Below are positions 54,381 through 63,194 of a stretch of 64,000 bases of DNA, piece by piece. Origin of the DNA: Clostridiaceae bacterium (GTDB taxonomy: Bacteria; Bacillota; Clostridia; Lachnospirales; Lachnospiraceae); NCBI GenBank assembly GCA_021200535.1, contig JAJQGL010000005.1, forward strand, positions 1-64,000, given 5' to 3'. The translations under genes were made by a program, and so were the position numbers. The number at the start of each line of letters is the position of its first letter. The stretch's first letter is position 1. The notes beneath the pieces were generated by a model. That model had not been told where the DNA came from. It made no database searches and was given only the letters and a program-made list of their open reading frames with translations.

Positions 54381-56699
54381 ATGGATATCATAAAAAAGAT
54401 CGCGCAGGAATTGGAAATTCAGCCATGGCAGGCAGAAGCTGCCGTAAAGCTGATTGATGAGGGCAACACGATTCCTTTTATTGCAAGATACCGTAAGGAG
54501 GTACATGGAAGCTTAGATGATGAGCAGCTTCGAAATCTTCATGAGAGACTGGTCTATCTTAGAAATCTGGAAGAAAAGAAAGAACATGTGCTTGCGAGTA
54601 TTGAAGAGCAGGGAAAACTGACGCCTGAACTCAAACAGCAGATTCTTGCAGCAGAGACACAGGTAGTTGTAGAGGACCTGTATCGTCCGTACCGCCCAAA
54701 GAGAAGAACCAGAGCCACGATAGCAAAGGAAAAGGGACTGGAAGGGCTGGCTGTTTTTCTGTTGGAACAGAAGGGGGAACATACGGTACAGGAGGAAGCA
54801 GAGAAATACCTTTCCAAAGAAAAGGAAGTGGAGACGGCGGAGGATGCGATTGCAGGCGCCGAGGATATCCTTGCCGAAGAAATCTCTGACAATGCTGCGT
54901 ATCGTATGTATATCCGCAATATTACGTTTGAGGAAGGACGGATACTTTCTGCAGCGAAGGATGAGAAAGCCCAGTCTGTCTACGAAATGTATTACGATTA
55001 CCAGGAGGAAGTGAAAAATATTGTCGGACACCGTGTTCTTGCGCTGAACCGCGGGGAAAAGGAAAAATATCTGCTGGTAAAGCTGGAGGCTCCGGAGGAA
55101 CGGATTCTTGGTTATTTGAAAAAACAGATTGTGACGGCGGAAGGAAAAGATACGGAAGCGTATCTTTTGGAGACGATTGAGGATAGCTATAAAAGACTGA
55201 TTGCACCGGCGATTGAGCGGGAAATTCGCAGTGAGCTGACGGAAAAGGCAGAGGACGGTGCGATAAAAGTATTTGGAAAAAATTTAGAGCAGCTTTTGAT
55301 GCAACCGCCGATTACAGGAAAAACGGTTTTAGGCTGGGATCCGGCATTCCGTACCGGCTGTAAGCTGGCAGTGGTAGATGCGACCGGAAAGGTGCTTGAC
55401 ACGACTGTGATCTATCCGACTGCACCGCAGAATAAGGTAGAAGAGGCAAAGCGTGTTGTCCGGAAGCTGATTGCAAAATACGATGTCTCACTGATTTCGG
55501 TAGGAAACGGTACGGCATCCAGGGAATCCGAGCAGGTGATCGCTGACATGCTCAAGGAAATTGATAAACCGGTGCAGTATATTATTGTCAATGAGGCAGG
55601 GGCCTCCGTGTATTCCGCAAGCAAGCTTGCGACAGAGGAATTTCCTAATTTTGACGTGGGGCAGAGAAGCGCTGCGTCCATTGCAAGGAGACTTCAGGAT
55701 CCGCTGGCAGAGCTGGTAAAAATTGATCCGCAGTCGATTGGCGTGGGTCAGTACCAGCATGACATGAATCAGAAAAAACTGTCAGAAACCCTGTCAGGCG
55801 TGGTAGAGGACTGCGTCAATAAGGTTGGGGTTGATCTGAATACAGCGTCTGCGTCGCTGTTGGAATATATTTCCGGAATTTCAAAGCCGATAGCAAAAAA
55901 TATTGTACTTTACCGGGAAGAGAATGGAAAATTTAAAAACAGGAAAGAATTATTAAAAGTGCCGAAGCTTGGACCGAAGGCATTTGAACAGTGCGCCGGT
56001 TTTATGCGCATCCCGGATGGGACGAACCCATTGGATGCCACCAGCGTCCATCCTGAAAGCTATCAGGCGGCAGAAGCGCTGCTGGAAAAGCTGGAAATGA
56101 CGATGGATGACGTCAAAAAGCTTCAGAGTGAGATTGCAAAGAAAAAAGAGCCTGCCGTACAAAAAGAAAAAAAGCAGAGTGGAAAGCAGGAATTTAAGAT
56201 ACGGAATACGAACACGGCATTTGGCGCAGCATTTGCCAAAGCTTTTAAAGATGCCGGTATCTCTGTGCCGGAACAAAAGGAAACTGCGCCCCGAACCCCA
56301 AAAAACGGCTTGTCTGTCCGGGTAAAGGATAAGAAAAAGCTGGCGCAGGAGCTGGGAATCGGTGAAATTACATTGGAGGATATACTCAAGGAGTTAGAAA
56401 AGCCGGCAAGAGATCCGCGTGACGAGATGCCAAAGCCGATACTCCGGACAGATGTGCTGGAGATGAAAGATTTAAAAGAGGGCATGATTTTAAAAGGGAC
56501 TGTGCGCAATGTGATTGATTTTGGGGTATTTGTTGATATCGGAGTACATCAGGATGGGCTGGTGCATATTTCCCAGATTTCGGATAAAAAGTTTGTAAAG
56601 CATCCGCTGGAGGTTGTCAGTGTGGGTGATATTGTCGACGTGAAGGTGATGAGCGTTGATTTAAAGAAACAGAGGATTCAGCTGACAATGAAGCTGTAG
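54381..56699 (+). CDS. tex: Tex/YhgF family RNA-binding transcription accessory protein
   Basis: This is a 772-residue protein. The N-terminal region has IPFIARYRKEVHGSLDDEQL, and the YqgF-like RNase H fold has VLGWDPAFRTGCKLAVVDATG. Helix-hairpin-helix motifs (LLEYISGISKPIAKNIV, KLGPKAFEQCAGFMRI) and a C-terminal S1 domain (about 696-770, LKGTVRNVIDFGVFVDIGVH) follow. Family members bind nucleic acid and affect transcription and translation. ATG at 54381 follows GAGG. A charged Lys-rich insert (about 575-620) precedes the last part. Confidence 0.95.
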   Translation: MDIIKKIAQELEIQPWQAEAAVKLIDEGNTIPFIARYRKEVHGSLDDEQLRNLHERLVYLRNLEEKKEHVLASIEEQGKLTPELKQQILAAETQVVVEDLYRPYRPKRRTRATIAKEKGLEGLAVFLLEQKGEHTVQEEAEKYLSKEKEVETAEDAIAGAEDILAEEISDNAAYRMYIRNITFEEGRILSAAKDEKAQSVYEMYYDYQEEVKNIVGHRVLALNRGEKEKYLLVKLEAPEERILGYLKKQIVTAEGKDTEAYLLETIEDSYKRLIAPAIEREIRSELTEKAEDGAIKVFGKNLEQLLMQPPITGKTVLGWDPAFRTGCKLAVVDATGKVLDTTVIYPTAPQNKVEEAKRVVRKLIAKYDVSLISVGNGTASRESEQVIADMLKEIDKPVQYIIVNEAGASVYSASKLATEEFPNFDVGQRSAASIARRLQDPLAELVKIDPQSIGVGQYQHDMNQKKLSETLSGVVEDCVNKVGVDLNTASASLLEYISGISKPIAKNIVLYREENGKFKNRKELLKVPKLGPKAFEQCAGFMRIPDGTNPLDATSVHPESYQAAEALLEKLEMTMDDVKKLQSEIAKKKEPAVQKEKKQSGKQEFKIRNTNTAFGAAFAKAFKDAGISVPEQKETAPRTPKNGLSVRVKDKKKLAQELGIGEITLEDILKELEKPARDPRDEMPKPILRTDVLEMKDLKEGMILKGTVRNVIDFGVFVDIGVHQDGLVHISQISDKKFVKHPLEVVSVGDIVDVKVMSVDLKKQRIQLTMKL

Positions 56700-56796
56700 C
56701 CGGCCAAAAAGGTACCATGGGGAATGCTTCTTCTCCATTGGGCGCTGGGCGAGGCAGGAGGCTGTCTGAGGTACATATGGAGGTAGATAGAAAAGA

Positions 56797-58722
56797 ATGG
56801 GATTCCTGAAAAACTATTTTGTTGAAGTGAAAAACGGGACAAAGGTTACCTACAGCGAGGGCGATTTGCGCAAGCTGGACAGAACCTATGAAAATGAAGT
56901 CCTGTACTCCAGAGAGAGCCGGGTTAAGACACCAATCCGAAAGATTTCCCACCGCGCCTACATTTCACAGGTCAGGGATTATGCTTTTGAGAAGATTCTC
57001 GACAAACATATCTATACTTTTCAGCACCTTTTAGTGGTGCCGAATCCGTATGGCTTAGTGAAACAGTCCGCGTTGATTTTGTTTAATTCCTCACAGGAGA
57101 CGAAGGTGCGCTATCGGGTATATGGGGATACGCCGGATGCAGACTTTACCGGCGAGACGGAGTATAATACAAGGCACCGTGTTCCGGTGATGGGATTATA
57201 TTTCGGCAGGAGCAACAAAGTCCTTTTAGAGATGCTTGACAGGGATGAAATGGTAATCAGGCGCCGGGAAATCCGCATATACGTTTCCGAGATGCCGGTC
57301 CGCATAGAAAATGTGATTTCTTCGGCAGAAAGCAAAAAAATGCCATATTTTTCCTTTATCATGGTTAATGGACTTACGTTTAACCCGTTTGCTTTTGACT
57401 GCAATATGGCGATACGTTATTCGATTCAGCTGCGCACCAGCAAGATTGGCATGATTCCGCTCAACGGAGGTCATTTTCTGTATGAAGACAGTACCGTCAG
57501 CCAAATGGACAGCAAGGGAAGAGCCGTTTCCTGCTGCTATCACGAAATGGATTATATGGGACGGGTTTACCGCACATTCCTGCTTGATTTCCCAATCAAG
57601 GAAATTGTGGCACAGCAGGGAGATTCCTTGTTTATAGTGACTTCTTCGGACGGGGAACACGCAGCAGACAGCATTGCTGAGCTGGACAGGAACAGCGGCA
57701 AAGTGAAAAAGAGATGCAATATAAGCAGTCTTTTCGGGAATAAATATAAAAACAAGACGAACTGGGCGGACATCACAGCGCTGTCGTGTCAGGGCGACAG
57801 CCTTCTTGTCACGCTAAAACGGCTTCATACAATTTTCAGGATGAACTGGCGCTTACAGAAGTTGGAATGGATTTTGGCTCCGGATTCTGTCTGGAAAGGA
57901 ACAGAGGCGGAACAATATGTTATCCGGGGCAATGTGCGCAACCATGCTGTTTGCCGAAGGCCGGATTTCGCCTATATGGAGGGAGAACCGGATGCGTCTG
58001 CAGAAAAGCTTCTTGTGTACCATCAGAAGTCAGAGGGAGATATTAAGCTGGGCAATGTAAAGCCTTGCCGGAAATCTGCTGTGGTCTGCGTCCGTATCGA
58101 TAAAAAAACGCATTTTTACAAAAAGGTTTTTGCGATAGCCTGTGCAAAAACAAAAAGATTTGGAAGTGCGATTCTAACAAAGGATGGAAAACATGTGCTT
58201 ATTGGAGCCGGTTATCTGAAATATATCAATGAACGGATGCGTTCATGCCTTACCGTGGTCGACACAGAAACTGCAGAAACGGAATTTGAACTGCCCCTGC
58301 AGAAGTTTTTCAACAAAATGTGGGTATTCGAGCCGGATATTTTGCAGTTCACAAAACAGATTGACACCAGACAGAATGCTGTGTACGGCGCGCTAAAAAC
58401 CCCGGAAAGATTCCATGGGGAACTTCCGCAGGAAGCACAGGAGCGGATTGAAAAGGAATATTTCAGTAATATCCGTATCTGTGATGAGCTGGTTTTGTAC
58501 AATATCTTGCCGGGAAGAGTAGACAGGGTGTACTTTATTGGAAAGGAAAATGCCTATCTGCAGGATTATACCGGCATGAAGCCAAAAAAGCATAAGGCTT
58601 CCATGGCCTGTTCGTTAAGCGGCTTTGCCGTGGACGAATATCATATTATGGTAGAGAGCCGTGGGGTCGTCCATCGTTTGAAAAACGAGATCAGAATTGT
58701 CAAAGGGCAGGATATGTCCTGA
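56797..58722 (+). CDS. Divergent cytosolic arylsulfotransferase (ASST)-fold protein
   Basis: This is a 641-residue protein. Residues about 72-165 resemble the ASST N-terminal domain (VVPNPYGLVKQSALILFNSS, HRVPVMGLYFGRSNKVLLEM). A beta-propeller-like region follows (DSKGRAVSCCYHEMDYMGRV, SIAELDRNSGKVKKRCNISS, NWADITALSCQGDSLLVTLK, WRLQKLEWILAPDSVW). Where secreted ASSTs have a histidine pair, DWxHxNS and SSRHQS, this protein reads LDFPIKEIV, NWADITA and VTLKRLHT, so the usual catalytic His/Arg residues look replaced. There is no signal peptide. Its neighbour cysD-cysNC suggests a sulfur or sulfation role. It may be a binding or regulatory relative rather than an enzyme. Confidence 0.6.
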   Translation: MGFLKNYFVEVKNGTKVTYSEGDLRKLDRTYENEVLYSRESRVKTPIRKISHRAYISQVRDYAFEKILDKHIYTFQHLLVVPNPYGLVKQSALILFNSSQETKVRYRVYGDTPDADFTGETEYNTRHRVPVMGLYFGRSNKVLLEMLDRDEMVIRRREIRIYVSEMPVRIENVISSAESKKMPYFSFIMVNGLTFNPFAFDCNMAIRYSIQLRTSKIGMIPLNGGHFLYEDSTVSQMDSKGRAVSCCYHEMDYMGRVYRTFLLDFPIKEIVAQQGDSLFIVTSSDGEHAADSIAELDRNSGKVKKRCNISSLFGNKYKNKTNWADITALSCQGDSLLVTLKRLHTIFRMNWRLQKLEWILAPDSVWKGTEAEQYVIRGNVRNHAVCRRPDFAYMEGEPDASAEKLLVYHQKSEGDIKLGNVKPCRKSAVVCVRIDKKTHFYKKVFAIACAKTKRFGSAILTKDGKHVLIGAGYLKYINERMRSCLTVVDTETAETEFELPLQKFFNKMWVFEPDILQFTKQIDTRQNAVYGALKTPERFHGELPQEAQERIEKEYFSNIRICDELVLYNILPGRVDRVYFIGKENAYLQDYTGMKPKKHKASMACSLSGFAVDEYHIMVESRGVVHRLKNEIRIVKGQDMS

Positions 58723-58740
58723 GGCAGAAAGGCAACAAAT

Positions 58741-58849
58741 GCCGGAAACTCCGGCAGGCAGAAACAGGGAGAAAGTGCGAAAGTTTTTGACTTTCACAAG
58801 TGCGAAAGTTTTTAACTTTCGCACTGCAAAAAATGCAGCGCAAAAGCGC
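58741..58849 (+). repeat. Row of five hairpins upstream of cysD
   Basis: Successive inverted repeats are GCCGGA-aac-TCCGGC (58741-58755), an imperfect GTGCGAAAGT/ACTTTCACAA (58775-58798), a perfect 11-bp GTGCGAAAGTT/AACTTTCGCAC (58800-58824), CTGCA/TGCAG (58824-58838) and GCGC-AAAA-GCGC (58838-58849). The second and third are also 25-bp direct repeats. The last ends 6 nt before the cysD ribosome-binding site, so mRNA structure may control cysD. Confidence 0.8.
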
Positions 58850-58865
58850 AGAAATGAGGAAAACA

Positions 58866-59765
58866 ATGAAGCAGTTGACACATTTACAGGAATTAGAAGC
58901 GGAAGCGATTTATATTATTCGCGAAGTAGCTGCAGAATGTGAAAAGCCGGTGATGTTGTATTCAATCGGAAAGGACAGTTCTGTTATGCTGCACCTTGCA
59001 AGAAAAGCATTTTATCCGGAAAAACCGCCATTTCCATTTCTCCATATTGATTCTACATGGAAATTTAAGGAAATGATTAAATTCCGTGATGAGGTGGCAA
59101 AGAAATATGATTTGGACATGCTTGTCTATTCCAATGAGGAAGGGATTCGCCAGGGGATTAATCCATTTGACCATGGCTCTGCTTATACGGACATCATGAA
59201 AACGCAGGCGTTAAAGCAGGCGCTGAAAAAATATGGGTTTACCGCAGCATTTGGCGGCGGCAGAAGAGATGAAGAAAAATCCCGTGCAAAAGAGCGTATC
59301 TTCTCTTTCCGGAATGCGGAGCAGGCATGGGACCCGAAAAATCAGCGGCCGGAGATGTGGAAACAGTACAACACCAAGATTTTTCAGGGGGAAAGCATTC
59401 GTGTATTCCCAATTTCAAACTGGACGGAAAAGGATATCTGGGAATATATCAGGCAGGAGCAGATTGAAATTGTTCCGCTGTATTTTGCAGCGGAAAGGCC
59501 GGTAGTATACCGTGACGGTAATATTATCATGGTAGATGATGACAGGATGCGCCTGAATCCGGGAGAGGAAATCCAGCACAAGATGGTGCGTTTCCGCACG
59601 CTGGGCTGTTATCCTCTGACGGGAGGCATTGAATCCAATGCGACAACACTGGATGAGATTATTGAAGAAACACTGAGTGCCGTATCTTCGGAGCGTACAA
59701 CCCGCGTTATTGACAATGAGGCAGCGGGCAGCATGGAGAGAAGAAAAAGGGAGGGATATTTCTAA
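58866..59765 (+). CDS. cysD: Sulfate adenylyltransferase subunit 2
   Basis: This is the 299-residue PP-loop ATP pyrophosphatase subunit of ATP sulfurylase, making APS from sulfate and ATP with CysN. The loop is [17 protein letters not shown] (residues about 33-48). [48 protein letters not shown] and [16 protein letters not shown] are diagnostic. ATG at 58866 follows GAGGA. A longer in-frame start at 58800 would read through the hairpins and is unlikely. The stop codon shares one base with the cysN start. Confidence 0.96.
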   Translation: MKQLTHLQELEAEAIYIIREVAAECEKPVMLYSIGKDSSVMLHLARKAFYPEKPPFPFLHIDSTWKFKEMIKFRDEVAKKYDLDMLVYSNEEGIRQGINPFDHGSAYTDIMKTQALKQALKKYGFTAAFGGGRRDEEKSRAKERIFSFRNAEQAWDPKNQRPEMWKQYNTKIFQGESIRVFPISNWTEKDIWEYIRQEQIEIVPLYFAAERPVVYRDGNIIMVDDDRMRLNPGEEIQHKMVRFRTLGCYPLTGGIESNATTLDEIIEETLSAVSSERTTRVIDNEAAGSMERRKREGYF

Positions 59766-61594
59766 TGCAGAGTTTACTAAAATTTATTACCTGTGGAAGT
59801 GTAGATGATGGAAAATCCACCTTGATCGGCCATATGCTGTATGATGCAAAGTTAATCTTTGCCGATCAGGAAAAAGCGCTTGAGTTAGACAGCAAGGTTG
59901 GAAGCAATGATGGCGGTATTGATTATTCACTGCTCTTAGATGGGCTGATGGCGGAGCGTGAGCAGGGGATTACAATAGATGTCGCATATCGTTATTTTAC
60001 CAGCGACAGGAGAAGCTTTATTGTAGCAGATACGCCGGGACATGAGGAATATACAAGAAATATGGCGGTAGGCGCTTCCTTTGCCGATCTTGCAGTTATC
60101 TTAGTTGACGCCTCCAAGGGTGTTTTGGTGCAGACCAGACGCCACAGCCGGATCTGTGCGCTGATGGGTATCCGCCATGTAGTATATGCAATCAACAAAA
60201 TGGATCTCGTGGATTATGACCAGGGAACCTTTGAGGAAATCAGCAGTGAAATTACAAAGATGGCAGTTGAATATAACTTTGCGTCGCAGTATCTGATTCC
60301 GGTTTCCGCGACAGTGGGGGATAATATTACCAAAATATCGAAAAAGATGCCGTGGTATCATGGAAAAACTTTACTGGCCTATCTGGAAGAGATTGATGTG
60401 ACAGACAAAACAGATGCGACAGGCTTTGTTCTGCCGATTCAGCGCGTCAGCCGTCCAAACCGCGAATATCGTGGCTTTCAGGGACAGATTGAGGTTGGCG
60501 AGGTAGCTGTTGGTGATGAGATTATGGTATTGCCAAGCGGGAATAAGTCAAAAGTCAAATCCATTTATAATATGATGGAGCAGGTCGATTCCGCATTTGC
60601 CGGACAGGCGGTATCGATTGAGCTGGAGGATGAGATTGACGTGTCCAGAGGATGCGTGCTTGTCCGGGATACCGAATTAAAAGTCGGCAAAATGTTTACG
60701 GCAAAGATTTTGTGGATGGATGACGCGAAGCTTGTGGCAGGAAAGAACTATTATCTGAAGCTCGGCACAAATACGGTGCCTGCTGTGATTATGAATATCA
60801 AGCACAAGATTGATGTCAACACAGGCGCAAAGGTGAAAGCGGAGCGTCTGTTCAAAAATGAGATTGCCGTGTGTGATATTTCATGCGCCGATCAGATTGT
60901 GTTCGATAAATTTAAAAATCATAAGGATTTAGGCTGCTTTATTTTGATCGACCGCGTAACGAATATGACTTCGGCATGTGGTGTCATTGAACATTCTCTG
61001 CGCCGTGAGGGGAACCTGACATGGCACGAGATGGACATTACCCGCGACCTTCGCTCAAAGCAGAAGGGACAGTCTCCAAAGACAGTCTGGCTGACCGGTC
61101 TCAGCGGCGCAGGAAAATCTACGCTGATCAATGAGCTGGAGAAGCGTATGTTTGCGGCAGGCAAGCATACCATGGTGCTTGACGGCGACAATGTGCGCAT
61201 GGGCCTGAATAAAAATCTCGGATTTAAGGAGACAGACCGCATTGAAAATATCCGCCGTGTGGCAGAGGTTGCCAAGCTGATGAATGATGCGGGACTGATT
61301 GTACTGACCTCGTTTATTTCGCCGTTTGCACAGGATAGGCAAAATGCCAGAAGGATTATTGGCGAGGACAGCTTTGTCGAAGTGTACGTATCCACTTCGC
61401 TGGAGGAATGCGAAAAGCGTGACGTGAAGGGACTTTATAAGAAGGCGAGAGGCGGAGAGATACCAAACTTTTCCGGTATTACCAGCCCTTATGAGCCGCC
61501 GACACACGCTGAGATTGTTATAGATACAGCGGGTCAGACAGTAGAGGAATCGGTAGATCATCTGATGAAGGAATTAGAAAAATGGGGATGCTGA
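59765..61594 (+). CDS. cysNC: Bifunctional sulfate adenylyltransferase subunit 1 / adenylylsulfate kinase
   Basis: This is a 609-residue fusion. The N-terminal EF-Tu-like GTPase (CysN, about 1-430) has GSVDDGKSTLIGHM, ADTPGHEEYTRNMA and NKMD, and its GTP hydrolysis drives APS formation. The C-terminal APS kinase (CysC, about 435-609) has GLSGAGKSTLINELEKRM, DGDNVRMGLNKNLGF, and FISPFAQDRQNAR. It converts APS to PAPS, the donor for sulfotransferases or for PAPS reductase. The ATG overlaps the cysD stop by 1 nt. The 3' end overlaps the transporter gene by 13 nt. Confidence 0.97.
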   Translation: MQSLLKFITCGSVDDGKSTLIGHMLYDAKLIFADQEKALELDSKVGSNDGGIDYSLLLDGLMAEREQGITIDVAYRYFTSDRRSFIVADTPGHEEYTRNMAVGASFADLAVILVDASKGVLVQTRRHSRICALMGIRHVVYAINKMDLVDYDQGTFEEISSEITKMAVEYNFASQYLIPVSATVGDNITKISKKMPWYHGKTLLAYLEEIDVTDKTDATGFVLPIQRVSRPNREYRGFQGQIEVGEVAVGDEIMVLPSGNKSKVKSIYNMMEQVDSAFAGQAVSIELEDEIDVSRGCVLVRDTELKVGKMFTAKILWMDDAKLVAGKNYYLKLGTNTVPAVIMNIKHKIDVNTGAKVKAERLFKNEIAVCDISCADQIVFDKFKNHKDLGCFILIDRVTNMTSACGVIEHSLRREGNLTWHEMDITRDLRSKQKGQSPKTVWLTGLSGAGKSTLINELEKRMFAAGKHTMVLDGDNVRMGLNKNLGFKETDRIENIRRVAEVAKLMNDAGLIVLTSFISPFAQDRQNARRIIGEDSFVEVYVSTSLEECEKRDVKGLYKKARGGEIPNFSGITSPYEPPTHAEIVIDTAGQTVEESVDHLMKELEKWGC

Positions 61595-62193
61595 CATCGA
61601 TTTTAAGAATCGGGTTTGTCGGGTTCGGCGGCGGAAGCGCGTTGATTCCGGTCATTGAAAAGGCAGTTGTAGAGGAAGATCACTTACTGCGGAAAAAAGA
61701 GTACGATAAGGATGTCATTGTAGCAAGCATTACGCCGGGTGCCCTGCCTGTGGAAATTGCCACTGGCCTGGGCATGCACGGCGGTAAAATATCGGAGATG
61801 ATCGCAGCGGCGCTGTGTATGGCATTTCCGGGGGCGTTCTTTACCGTGCTTCTGATTTCAGTGCTTGCAGGCTTGAATCATGTTTTGATGACGCAGATTG
61901 AGTGTCTGTCGATTGGCATTACCGCATTTATCTGCTGCATGCTGACGGATTATACAAAAAAGACGTTGCGCGAGGCGAGAAAGGAAAGCAAAGGGCGGTT
62001 TCACCGGGCGCTGCTGATTCTGGCAGGTGTTTTCTTGCTGACCTGTTGGAAAAATATCTTTAAGCTGTTTGGCATTAACGGCAGCCCTTTTTTTCACTTT
62101 CCACCCTGCAGACGCTGGGCATTGCATTTTTTGGCATTCTCTATACGCATTGTAAGTTTACGAAAAAAAATGTATCAGTATCTGGTGTGCTGA
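61582..62193 (+). CDS. CHR-family (chromate/sulfate) transporter, N-terminal part before a frameshift
   Basis: Residues 1-166 are a CHR domain: RIGFVGFGGGSALIPVIEKA, VIVASITPGALPVEIATGLG and AFPGAFFTVLLI are the conserved helices. After FGINGSPFF the frame runs into a Pro/Arg/Lys-rich stretch unlike a transporter and stops. At the T7 run (62088-62094) a shift of -1 would continue in the frame of the next entry, giving a normal full-length protein of about 481 residues. ATG at 61582 follows AAGGAA with 8-nt spacing and lies inside cysNC, so the gene is cotranscribed with it. Sulfate uptake is the likely role. Confidence 0.8.
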   Translation: MGMLTSILRIGFVGFGGGSALIPVIEKAVVEEDHLLRKKEYDKDVIVASITPGALPVEIATGLGMHGGKISEMIAAALCMAFPGAFFTVLLISVLAGLNHVLMTQIECLSIGITAFICCMLTDYTKKTLREARKESKGRFHRALLILAGVFLLTCWKNIFKLFGINGSPFFHFPPCRRWALHFLAFSIRIVSLRKKMYQYLVC

Positions 62194-63026
62194 TTGCGCT
62201 TTATCTGTTTGCGGACAGCGGTTCGGCACAGTGGAGCATTGCCCTGTCATGGTGTGTCAAAGCGGCGATGCTTGTGCTGGCAGTCAGAGGGCTGTACCGC
62301 AGCATTGTGAAAGATGGGGCGAAGAAAAAGACAGTGCCGTGGCAGCCCATGGCAAAGCGGGTGTCTGCCTGGATTTTGTTTACTGTAGTCTTATCTGTTC
62401 CAGCTGCAGTTGTTTGTTGGGATACGATTCCTTTTTTGGGCAACGGCTGGCTTTCCTCCTTGCTTTCTTTCGGCGGAGGAGATGCCTACCTGACAGTGGC
62501 GAGCGGTATATTTGTGGATACCGGTGCGGTGGACAGCTCAGATTTTTATGGACATCTGGCGCCGATAGTCAATGCAATGCCGGGGTCGATTTTGTGCAAG
62601 GTTTTATCCGGTGTGGGCTATTATATTGGCTATGATGCAACAGGCGGCATGACCGGCGGATATCTGGTTGCACTGGCGGGATTTTCCTGCAGCCTTGCAG
62701 CTTCCGGAAGCGTTTTTTGTATTGTGTATTATATCTATGAATGTTTTGAAAAATTAGATGTGTTCCGCCTGATCAGCCGTTGGATTCGGCCAATTATTGC
62801 GGGGCTTTTGCTCAGTTTGATTTTAAGCCTTGTGTATCAGAATACGCAGACTGCTGTCAAGCTGGAGAGCAGCGTGCCCGTAATTTTAGGAATTACTGTA
62901 TTTATTTATGCAATCGATCAGCTGCTCCTATACAAATGGAAAAAGAAAAATGGCATATTGATTCTGTTTTCCGGTATAGCTTCGCTGCTTTTGTGTAATT
63001 TGGCAATCTATTTTCAAGCAGTTTAA
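62187..63026 (+). CDS. CHR-family transporter, C-terminal part after the frameshift
   Basis: This is a 279-residue frame if begun at GTG 62187, but no ribosome-binding site is visible there. The same frame is open from 62079 and extends a membrane segment (STLQTLGIAFFGILYTH) that joins naturally to the upstream part. It contains the second CHR domain: SLLSFGGGDAYLTVASGIFV, HLAPIVNAMPGSILCKVLSG and further helices to the end. The two parts are best read as one long-chain CHR transporter interrupted by a one-base shift. Confidence 0.8.
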   Translation: MLIALYLFADSGSAQWSIALSWCVKAAMLVLAVRGLYRSIVKDGAKKKTVPWQPMAKRVSAWILFTVVLSVPAAVVCWDTIPFLGNGWLSSLLSFGGGDAYLTVASGIFVDTGAVDSSDFYGHLAPIVNAMPGSILCKVLSGVGYYIGYDATGGMTGGYLVALAGFSCSLAASGSVFCIVYYIYECFEKLDVFRLISRWIRPIIAGLLLSLILSLVYQNTQTAVKLESSVPVILGITVFIYAIDQLLLYKWKKKNGILILFSGIASLLLCNLAIYFQAV

Positions 63027-63118
63027 TTATCAGCAATTAGTATAGCGTTTTTTAATTAACTACACTTTATTACTTGCCTGTAAATGAGTTTTTGTTTTGG
63101 CTGAAATTGCCGGTACAT

Positions 63119-63193
63119 AGGTAACGAATAGACGAATGAGAAAAGCCTGCCGCTCTGTGCGGCAGGCTTTTCTCATTCGTCTATTCGTTACCT
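63119..63193. terminator. Perfect 35-bp inverted repeat between convergent genes
   Basis: The arm at 63119-63153 is the exact reverse complement of 63159-63193, with loop TCTGT. The core GAAAAGCCTGCCGC/GCGGCAGGCTTTTC resembles a bidirectional terminator. The arms extend about 20 bp further than needed for termination and contain a short direct repeat (ACGAAT twice). It ends 2 nt before the stop codon region of the minus-strand gene. Confidence 0.85.
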
Positions 63194-63194
63194 G

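Noticed and set aside
62187-63026. Independent short CHR gene starting at GTG 62187
   Set aside because: There is no ribosome-binding site, and the same frame continues a membrane segment upstream to just before the T7 run, so a frameshifted single gene explains it better. Paired half-size CHR genes do exist, so this is not fully excluded.
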